The notes beneath the pieces were generated by a model. That model was not told where the DNA came from. It saw only the letters and a program-made list of their open reading frames with translations, and did not search any database. Source: DASPXY01 sp038227745 (GTDB lineage Bacteria > Planctomycetota > Planctomycetia > Gemmatales > Gemmataceae). From it: a stretch of DNA of 11,162 bases. The translations under genes were made by a program, and so were the position numbers. Positions within the stretch are counted from its first letter, which is position 1. Every line of letters starts with the position of its first letter. Shown here in pieces: positions 6,709 through 11,162 of this stretch. The stretch spans positions 1 to 11,162 of the forward strand of contig JBBRPS010000311.1 of assembly GCA_038227745.1 (NCBI GenBank), given 5' to 3'.

Positions 6709-7649
6709 CGGCCCTGTCAATCGTGGTCCCCAGCCACAACCGGCCGGACCTGCTGCACGCGTGCCTGGGTAGCGTGGCGCGACACGCGCCGGCGGGCACC
6801 GAGGTGCTGGTCGTCGATGACGGCTCGCCGGGCGATTGCGTCAGTGCTGCCGCCGCCGAGTTTGCCGCGGTCGGCCTGCTGCGCCTGCCGCGGCGGCGCG
6901 GGTTCTGTGCCGCCGCCAACGCGGGGATCCGCGCCGCCGCGGGGGACGTGGTCGAGTTGCTCAACGACGACACGGAAGTGCTGCCCGGCTGGGCCGCGGC
7001 GGCGCTGCGCTGCTTCACGGATCCTGGGGTGGGGGCGGTGGCGCCGCTGGTGCTGTGCTGGCCGGACGGCGCCCACGTGGACAGCGCCGGCGACCGCTAT
7101 TACCTCGGCGGCGTCGCGGCCAAGCGCGGCCACGGCGAACCGCTCGGCGAGGCGCACCTGCACGCCCGCCCGGTGTTCGGGGCCAGCGCCTCCAGCGCGT
7201 TCTACCGCCGTGCGGCGCTGCTCCGAGTCGGCGCCTTTTCGGAGAGCTTCGGGGCGTATTTCGAGGACATCGACCTGGCGTTCCGGCTGCAGCGCGCCGG
7301 CTACCGCACCCTGTTCGAGCCGGCGGCGCGCGTGCTGCACCGGGTGTCGGCATCGTACGGGCGGGCGCGGCGCCGGCTGCTGGAGCAGCAGTCGTGCAAC
7401 GAGGAGCGCGTCTTCTGGCGCAACCTGCCCGGGGGGGCGCTGGCTCGCGCCCTGCCGCGCCACCTCGCAGTCCTGGCGGGCAAGGCGTGGCGCCGCTGGC
7501 AGGAGGGGGCGCTGGCGCCGTTCCTGTGCGGCCGACTGCGGCTGCTCGCCGAGGTTCCGGCGCTGCTGCGCCACCGGCGCCGGCTGTGCGAACTCGGTCC
7601 GGAGGCGGACGTGGAGAGCTGGCACGTCGAGCGGCGTTACTGGGGCTGA
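6705..7649 (+). CDS. Family 2 glycosyltransferase (second of the pair)
   Basis: The product is 314 residues, also a GT-A family 2 glycosyltransferase. Visible motifs are LSIVVPSHNRPDLL (4-17), the nucleotide-binding VLVVDDGSPGD (34-44), RRGFCAAANAGI, and the metal-binding LLNDDTEVLPGW (85-96). Further on are FGASASSAFYRRAALL (158-173), SFGAYFEDIDLAFRL (181-195) and a final HRVSASYGR. The distal part (about 225-314) is Arg/Leu-rich with no clear membrane helix. The start is GTG at 6705, overlapping the previous stop as GTGA with GAGGGCGG just upstream. This is well supported because the glycosyltransferase fold begins immediately, and no ATG in this frame is near. The frame remains open back to 5091, but that extension only shadows other genes. 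The two transferases have different DxD regions (NPDV versus NDDT), so they probably add successive, different residues. Donor and acceptor are unknown. Confidence 0.92.
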   Translation: MTALSIVVPSHNRPDLLHACLGSVARHAPAGTEVLVVDDGSPGDCVSAAAAEFAAVGLLRLPRRRGFCAAANAGIRAAAGDVVELLNDDTEVLPGWAAAALRCFTDPGVGAVAPLVLCWPDGAHVDSAGDRYYLGGVAAKRGHGEPLGEAHLHARPVFGASASSAFYRRAALLRVGAFSESFGAYFEDIDLAFRLQRAGYRTLFEPAARVLHRVSASYGRARRRLLEQQSCNEERVFWRNLPGGALARALPRHLAVLAGKAWRRWQEGALAPFLCGRLRLLAEVPALLRHRRRLCELGPEADVESWHVERRYWG

Positions 7650-7685
7650 GCGCTGCCCTTCCGATACCGCTCCGCCATCGCGCCG

Positions 7686-7760
7686 GGTGCCATGCTTTCG
7701 CGGCCCCTTGCGGCCCGGCATAGCCTCCCCGACGAGTAGGGGCCGCGAAAGCATGCCACC
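7686..7760. repeat. Large inverted repeat (23-base arms, 29-base loop)
   Basis: The left arm 7686-7708 and right arm 7738-7760 are reverse complements with one mismatch (at 7690 against 7756). The shared core is CATGCTTTCGCGGCCCC. The 29-base spacer is GC-rich. It begins 36 bases after the glycosyltransferase stop, so as RNA it could end transcription or protect the 3' end. There is no T-run. It could also be a small non-autonomous repeat element, but no flanking target duplication is obvious. Confidence 0.8.
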
Positions 7761-7816
7761 CCCCAACCCCCTGCTACACCCGACCGCAAGTTGCTCTAGT
7801 ATCCAGACACGCTTGA

Positions 7817-7936
7817 CTGGTAGGGTGGGCACTGCCCACCGGTCGCTACACGGTGGGCACTGCCCACTGGTCGCTACACGGTGGGCAGTGCCCACCCTAC
7901 CAGTCGCTACACGGTGGGCAGTGCCCACCCTACCAG
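7817..7936. repeat. Tandem array of four near-identical palindromes
   Basis: The palindrome GTGGGCA-s-TGCCCAC occurs four times, starting at 7825, 7853, 7881 and 7914 (steps of 28, 28 and 33 bases). The central base is C in the first two copies and G in the last two. Copies are joined by the direct repeat GTCGCTACACGGTGGGCA (7842-7859, 7870-7887, 7903-7920). The outermost 25 bases (7817-7841 and 7912-7936) are perfect reverse complements, and the segment 7879-7903 is identical to 7912-7936. In the outer copies the palindrome extends to GTAGGG...CCCTAC. The array resembles REP/REPIN-type or MITE-like palindromic repeats. Confidence 0.9.
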
Positions 7937-8026
7937 ACGAGCCTGTCCGCCCCGCAAGCGCCCGGGCGTGTGACTCCCCCCTGTCACCGCCAGGGCGTCT
8001 CCTGCGGGTCGGGATCTCCCTGCTCC

Positions 8027-8056
8027 TTGCCCGCCCCGGCACGCGGCCGGTACAAC
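8027..8056 (+). promoter_or_regulatory. Weak possible promoter for the CHAD gene
   Basis: TTGCCC (8027-8032), an 18-base gap and TACAAC (8051-8056) lie about 67 bases before the ATG at 8123. The match is partial. A GAGCGCTC palindrome at 8069-8076 lies downstream and could be an operator or be chance. Confidence 0.25.
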
Positions 8057-8122
8057 AAAGGGAGGGTCGAGCGCTCACTGCTCGCCCGCAGCCACCAATA
8101 CCTCCTTTACGGCGGGGAAACC

Positions 8123-9058
8123 ATGTCTTTCCAGTTGAAGGCCGACGAGTCCGTGCCGAAGGGAGTCAAGCGACTGGTGGGCAAGGAGATCGACGACGCC
8201 GTCGAGGCGCTGCGCCCACGCGGCAAGGGCGACCGGGACGAGGCCGTCCACGACGCCCGCAAACGACTTAAGAAGGTGCGGGCGGCCCTGCGGCTGGTCC
8301 GCGACGAGGTCGGCGAGGACGTCTACCGGGCGGAGAACGTCTGCTTCCGGGACCTCGCCCGGCCGCTCACCGAGGTGCGCGACGCGAAGGTCCTCCTCGA
8401 CACGCTCGACGGCCTGGCCGAGCACGGCGGGGACGAGGTCGAGGCCCGCACCTTCGACGGGCTGCGGCGGGCGCTGCGCGCGAACCAGCGCGAGGTGCAG
8501 CGCCGCGTCCTCGACGAGGAAGGCGTGCTCCCGAAGATCAAGGCAGCGCTGAAGATGGCCCGACGCCGCGTCAAGGACTGGCCGATCGAAAAGGACGGCT
8601 GGGGCGGCGTGGAGGGCGGGCTGCAGTGGGTGTACAAGGCGGCCCGCGACGCCTTCGCGAAGGCCCAGGCGACGCCGGCGGTGGAGACCCTGCACGAGTG
8701 GCGCAAGCAGGTGAAGTACCTGTGGCGCCAGCTGCAGATCCTGGAGCCGGTCTGGCCGGGGGTGATGGAGGAACTGGCGGACCAGGCGCACCAGCTAGCG
8801 GACTACCTCGGGGACGACCACGACCTGGTGGTCCTGCGGCAGACGCTGGAGGGGGATCCGCAGAAGTACCGCGACCGGGCCGCCGTATCGCAGGTGCTGC
8901 CGCTGATCGACCAGCGCCGGACGGAGTTGGAGCGGCAGGCGGCGTTCCTGGGGCAGAGGCTGCACCGCGATAAACCCCGGGACTTCGTGCGCCGCGTCAA
9001 GGGGTACTGGAAGGTGTGGCAGTCGGAGACCGAAAACGGCGCGAGCGCGTCCGGCTGA
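8123..9058 (+). CDS. CHAD-domain protein
   Basis: The product is 311 residues and consists almost entirely of a CHAD domain, an all-alpha fold with conserved histidines and many basic residues known to bind inorganic polyphosphate. Conserved landmarks are visible twice, as expected for its two-fold pseudo-symmetry: EAVHDARKRLKKVRAALRL (H43) with EVRDAKVLLDTL (85-96), and ETLHEWRKQVKYLWRQL (H191) with YLGDDHDLVVL (H233). No CYTH/adenylate-cyclase-like domain is attached, so this is the stand-alone form and catalysis is not expected. It probably associates with polyphosphate granules or another phosphorylated polymer. The ATG at 8123 follows GGCGGGGAAACC, a reasonable ribosome-binding site. The longer frame from 7853 is rejected because its first 90 codons translate the palindromic repeats. 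The gene seems monocistronic, ending just before a strong hairpin at 9063. Confidence 0.92.
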   Translation: MSFQLKADESVPKGVKRLVGKEIDDAVEALRPRGKGDRDEAVHDARKRLKKVRAALRLVRDEVGEDVYRAENVCFRDLARPLTEVRDAKVLLDTLDGLAEHGGDEVEARTFDGLRRALRANQREVQRRVLDEEGVLPKIKAALKMARRRVKDWPIEKDGWGGVEGGLQWVYKAARDAFAKAQATPAVETLHEWRKQVKYLWRQLQILEPVWPGVMEELADQAHQLADYLGDDHDLVVLRQTLEGDPQKYRDRAAVSQVLPLIDQRRTELERQAAFLGQRLHRDKPRDFVRRVKGYWKVWQSETENGASASG

Positions 9059-9062
9059 CAGT

Positions 9063-9116
9063 GGCCCTCTCACCGGCGGGGCAGACGCCGCCGTCCGCCC
9101 CGCCGGTGAGAGGGCC
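9063..9116. terminator. Perfect 20-bp hairpin between convergent genes
   Basis: The arm 9063-9082 (starting GGCCCTCTCACC) pairs perfectly with 9097-9116. The 14-base loop can pair further (GACG 84-87 with CGTC 92-95). It starts five bases after the CHAD stop and lies 13 bases from the stop of the cyclophilin gene on the other strand, so it most likely terminates or stabilises both transcripts. There is no U-run on either side, so it is not a classical intrinsic terminator. Confidence 0.75.
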
Positions 9117-9129
9117 TCGGCCCCGTGCC

Positions 9130-9696
9130 TTACTTCTCGCGCCGGACCGACTTGATGACCACGTCCTCGACCGGCACGTCGTCTTGGCCGCCGCGCTCGC
9201 CGGTCTGGACCTTGGCGATTTTGTCCACCACGTCCATGCCCTGGAGCACCTTGCCGAACACGGCGTAGCCGACCCCGTCCCGCGCCTTGGCCCGGTCGAG
9301 GAAATCGTTGTGCTTGAGGTTGATGAAGAACTGCGCCGTGGCGCTGTCCGGGTTGTTGGTGCGCGCCATGGCCAGGGTGCCGCGCTCGTTCAGCACGCCG
9401 TTGCCCGCCTCGTTCTTGATCGCCCCGCGCGTCTGCTTCTCCTTCAAGCCGGGCGCGAAACCGCCGCCCTGGATCATGAAGTTCGGGATGACGCGGTGGT
9501 AGATCGTGCCGTCGAAGTGCTTGGCATCGACGTAGTCGAGGAAGTTCTTGACCGTGACCGGCGCCTTCTTCTCGTACAACTCGATCTTGATCGTGCCCGC
9601 CGATGTGTCCATGACGACGACGGGGTTCTTCTCCTGGGCGGCGCCGCCCGAAGCGGCGAGCAGGCCCATCAGGACGGCGAAGCTGACGTAGCGCAT
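9130..9696 (-). CDS. Exported cyclophilin-type peptidyl-prolyl cis-trans isomerase
   Basis: The product is 188 residues and speeds cis-trans isomerisation of X-Pro bonds during folding of exported proteins. A signal peptide (MRYVSFAVLMGLLAASGGAAQ, cut probably near residue 20) leads into a full cyclophilin domain (about 25-185). Active-site positions are present: YHRVIPNFMIQGG (67-79) with R68, F73 and Q76 matching human cyclophilin A Arg55, Phe60 and Gln63, then TAQFFIN (120-126) and HNDFLD (129-134). The tryptophan of eukaryotic cyclophilin is replaced by Phe, as is usual in bacterial PpiA/PpiB. The signal peptide argues for a PpiA-like exported enzyme. The start ATG at 9696 has an ideal AAGGAG (9710-9705) eight bases upstream. 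A 7-bp stem (9721-9727 with 9738-9744) lies in the leader. The gene is probably monocistronic. Confidence 0.95.
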   Translation of the reverse strand: MRYVSFAVLMGLLAASGGAAQEKNPVVVMDTSAGTIKIELYEKKAPVTVKNFLDYVDAKHFDGTIYHRVIPNFMIQGGGFAPGLKEKQTRGAIKNEAGNGVLNERGTLAMARTNNPDSATAQFFINLKHNDFLDRAKARDGVGYAVFGKVLQGMDVVDKIAKVQTGERGGQDDVPVEDVVIKSVRREK

Positions 9697-9794
9697 CGTT
9701 CGTTCTCCTTGGTTAAGAGCGGCCGGGCCTTCCGCGCCCCGGCCTGAAGGTATCGCGTTGTTTTAGGAGATTGGCGCACGCGGTGAAGTGCGGC

Positions 9795-9819
9795 AAGCCC
9801 ACGGGCCGCGCCCCGTGGG
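9795..9819. repeat. Hairpin repeat, second copy of the element at about 3959-3983
   Basis: CCCACGGG (9798-9805) pairs with CCCGTGGG (9812-9819) over a 6-base loop. The 25-base segment differs from 3959-3983 at only three positions (T/C, A/G and C/G). Here it lies in a divergent region, where a terminator is not expected, which favours a dispersed palindromic repeat. Confidence 0.6.
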
Positions 9820-9838
9820 TCTCCCCCGGCCTTTGGCC

Positions 9839-9868
9839 TTGATTCGCCGCGCCGCCCTCCCGCAGAAT
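9839..9868 (+). promoter_or_regulatory. Possible sigma70-type promoter for alanine dehydrogenase
   Basis: TTGATT (9839-9844), an 18-base gap and CAGAAT (9863-9868) lie about 38 bases before the ATG at 9907. Both boxes are partial matches; the A/T-rich AGAATAA stands out in the GC-rich leader. Confidence 0.35.
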
Positions 9869-9906
9869 AAGGGCCGCCCTCATCCCCACCCAGCGTGAGA
9901 GGAATT

Positions 9907-11034
9907 ATGAGCGCAGGCGTGAAATACGTGGTCGGCGTGCCGAAGGAGATCAAGACCGACGAGTACCGCGTGGCCATGATCCCGGTCGGCGTCGAGGAGC
10001 TGACGCGGGCCGGCCACAAGGTCCTCATCCAGGCCGGCGCCGGCCTGGGCAGCGGCATCAGCGACGAGCGCTACGCCGCCAACGGCGCCGAGATCGTCGA
10101 GGACGCGGCGGCCATCTGGAGACGCGCCGACCTGATCGTCAAGGTCAAGGAGCCGCTGCGCGAGGAGTGGCCGCTGCTGCGGCCGGGGCAGATCCTCTTC
10201 ACGTACTTCCACTTCGCCGCGGACGAGGCGCTGACGCAGGCGATGATGAAGTCGGGCGTGACGGCGGTGGCGTACGAGACGATCCGCGACGCGCGCGGCA
10301 GCCTGCCGCTGCTGACGCCGATGAGCGAGGTGGCGGGGCGCATGAGCATCCAGGAGGGGGCGAAGTTCCTGGAGCGGCCGTTCGAGGGCCGCGGCATCCT
10401 GCTGGGCGGCGTGCCCGGCGTGCTGCCGGCGAACGTGGTCATCCTCGGCGGCGGCGTGGTCGGCGCCAACGCCGCCAAGGTCGCCGCGGGCCTCGGCGCC
10501 AACGTCACCATCCTCGACGTCAACCTCGACCGGCTGCGCTACCTCGACGACGTGATGCCGCGCAACGTGACGACGCTGTTCAGCGACCGGCACAACATCC
10601 TCGACAGCGTGGACCGTGCGGACCTGCTGATCGGGGCGGTGCTGATCCCCGGGGCGAAGGCACCGTACCTGGTGCGGCGCGAGGATCTGAAGCGGATGCC
10701 GCCGCGGGCGGTCATCATCGACGTCGCCATCGACCAGGGCGGCTGTGTCGAGACGTCGCGGCCGACGACGCACAGCCACCCGACGTACATGATCGACGAC
10801 GTGGTGCATTACTGCGTGACGAACATGCCGGGGGCGGTGGGGCGGACGAGCACGTACGCGCTGACGAACGTGACGCTGCCGTACGTGCTGCAGCTGGCGC
10901 GCAAGGGCTTCGTGCGGGCGGTGCGCGAGAACCCGGGGCTGGCGCAGGGGGTCAACATCCGTGACGGCATGGTGACAAGCCCGGCGGTGGCGGAGACGTT
11001 CCACCTGCCGTGCGCGCCCGTGCTGCAACCGTGA
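9907..11034 (+). CDS. ald: Alanine dehydrogenase
   Basis: The enzyme catalyses reversible NAD-dependent oxidative deamination of L-alanine to pyruvate and ammonia in the cytoplasm. The 375-residue product is close to the usual length of about 371. The N-terminal substrate domain carries GVPKEIKTDEYRVAMIP, with R21 matching pyruvate-binding Arg15 of the Mycobacterium tuberculosis enzyme. It also has VKVKEP (K81, matching Lys75) and LFTYFHFAADE (H102, matching catalytic His96). MSEVAGRMSIQEGAKFLE follows. The NAD-binding Rossmann fold is seen as VVILGGGVVGANAAKVAAGLG, with LDVN at the end of the next strand. VAIDQGGCVETSRPTTHSHP carries the catalytic Asp, and HYCVTNMPGAVGRTSTYALT is a family signature near the C-terminus. 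The ATG at 9907 has GAGAGGA just upstream; a GTG at 9895 lies inside that site and is rejected. The gene stands alone and the long antisense frame is a shadow. Confidence 0.97.
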   Translation: MSAGVKYVVGVPKEIKTDEYRVAMIPVGVEELTRAGHKVLIQAGAGLGSGISDERYAANGAEIVEDAAAIWRRADLIVKVKEPLREEWPLLRPGQILFTYFHFAADEALTQAMMKSGVTAVAYETIRDARGSLPLLTPMSEVAGRMSIQEGAKFLERPFEGRGILLGGVPGVLPANVVILGGGVVGANAAKVAAGLGANVTILDVNLDRLRYLDDVMPRNVTTLFSDRHNILDSVDRADLLIGAVLIPGAKAPYLVRREDLKRMPPRAVIIDVAIDQGGCVETSRPTTHSHPTYMIDDVVHYCVTNMPGAVGRTSTYALTNVTLPYVLQLARKGFVRAVRENPGLAQGVNIRDGMVTSPAVAETFHLPCAPVLQP

Positions 11035-11162
11035 GAGCGGAGAGGAACCGCCCGACCCCCGGCTGCGAACACAGACCGGTTCCCATGCCGGGGCCTACTG
11101 TGGGAAGAAGGGCGAAAGCGCGCGCTTTTAGCCGCGCGCCTCGGGCGAGCGCGGGCCTCGCG
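11035..11162. other. Downstream tail without a supported gene
   Basis: The 128 bases after the alanine dehydrogenase stop contain no coding sequence I can support. A perfect 14-base palindrome AAAGCGCGCGCTTT (11115-11128) followed by TA could be part of a terminator, but its pairing is short and the window ends soon after. Confidence 0.4.

Larger units (their letters stand above)
7650..8122. other. Repeat-rich intergenic region
   Basis: This 473-base region between the glycosyltransferases and the CHAD gene has no supported coding sequence. It holds an inverted repeat (7686-7760), a palindrome array (7817-7936), and a leader of about 185 bases before the CHAD gene with a weak promoter-like pair. 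Frames running across it translate the palindromes into repetitive VGTAHR, WAVPTLP and GGQCPPYQ segments, a sign of translated repeat DNA rather than protein. Confidence 0.7.
9697..9906. other. Divergent intergenic region between cyclophilin and alanine dehydrogenase genes
   Basis: This 210-base region contains the cyclophilin ribosome-binding site, a leader hairpin (9721-9744), a perfect 8-bp hairpin (9798-9819) related to the one at 3958, and a possible promoter for alanine dehydrogenase. No coding sequence is supported. Confidence 0.5.

Noticed and set aside
7817..7936. CRISPR array
   Set aside because: Each unit is itself a palindrome, the intervals are 28-33 bases in total, and the linkers are nearly identical rather than unique spacers. 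No cas gene is present.
7686..7936. Insertion sequence
   Set aside because: There is no transposase or fragment of one, and no target duplication could be seen. Only small palindromic repeats are supported.
6717..8078. 453-codon minus-strand frame across the second glycosyltransferase and the repeats
   Set aside because: It is antisense to a clear glycosyltransferase, and its N-terminal part translates the palindrome array (repeated VGTAHRVAT-like text).
7853..8122. 90-codon N-terminal extension of the CHAD gene
   Set aside because: It begins inside the palindrome array and its first residues are translated repeats. The ATG at 8123 has its own ribosome-binding site and starts the conserved domain.
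9880..11028. 382-codon minus-strand frame opposite alanine dehydrogenase
   Set aside because: The His/Arg-rich translation is the complement of a highly conserved enzyme gene.
1..11162. A novel defence, toxin-antitoxin or secondary-metabolite system
   Set aside because: I looked for nucleases, helicases, reverse transcriptases, toxin pairs and biosynthetic enzymes in all the real frames and found none. The genes are ordinary envelope, signalling and metabolic functions.

Overview
The window looks like a piece of a GC-rich (roughly 70% by eye) Planctomycetota chromosome, most likely a Gemmataceae-like lineage. This assignment is an inference. It rests on the pair of secreted HEAT-repeat proteins with a 'GKxxxxW' N-terminal signature, the strong GC bias at third codon positions, Arg/Ala/Pro-rich proteins, and palindromic repeats between genes. 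No rRNA, tRNA, transposase, integrase, phage gene, CRISPR array or recognisable defence system is visible.

Layout. (1) 25-3050, minus strand: a two-gene operon of exported HEAT-repeat proteins joined by an ATGA overlap. (2) 3150-3959, plus strand: a small hypothetical gene, an optional 28-residue ORF overlapping it by ATGA, and a four-helix membrane protein of DUF4149/TMEM205 type. (3) 4001-5272 (or 5395), minus strand: a membrane-bound diguanylate cyclase with a C-terminal PilZ-like domain. It converges on the membrane-protein gene, with a hairpin between them. (4) 5662-7649, plus strand: two family-2 glycosyltransferases joined by a GTGA overlap. A sigma70-like promoter can be seen upstream of the first. 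(5) 7650-8122: a gene-free stretch holding a large inverted repeat and a tandem array of four near-identical palindromes. (6) 8123-9058, plus strand: a stand-alone CHAD-domain (polyphosphate-binding type) protein. (7) 9063-9116: a perfect 20-bp stem between convergent genes. (8) 9130-9696, minus strand: an exported cyclophilin-type peptidyl-prolyl isomerase. (9) 9907-11034, plus strand: alanine dehydrogenase. The last 128 bases hold no supported gene.

How the genes fit together. The window reads as ordinary chromosomal housekeeping and envelope genes in short operons, not as one pathway. The HEAT pair and the cyclophilin are exported. The glycosyltransferases probably build a surface glycan, and the GGDEF-PilZ protein could adjust envelope behaviour through c-di-GMP, but nothing in the sequence links it to the glycosyltransferases. 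Alanine dehydrogenase and the CHAD protein are independent metabolic or storage functions.

The most unusual content is non-coding: the palindrome array at 7817-7936, the inverted repeat at 7686-7760, and a hairpin element present in two diverged copies (about 3959-3983 and 9795-9819). The high GC content produces very long overlapping open frames on both strands. Most are not genes, and several true starts lie well inside the longest open frame. I found no convincing previously undescribed multi-gene system.
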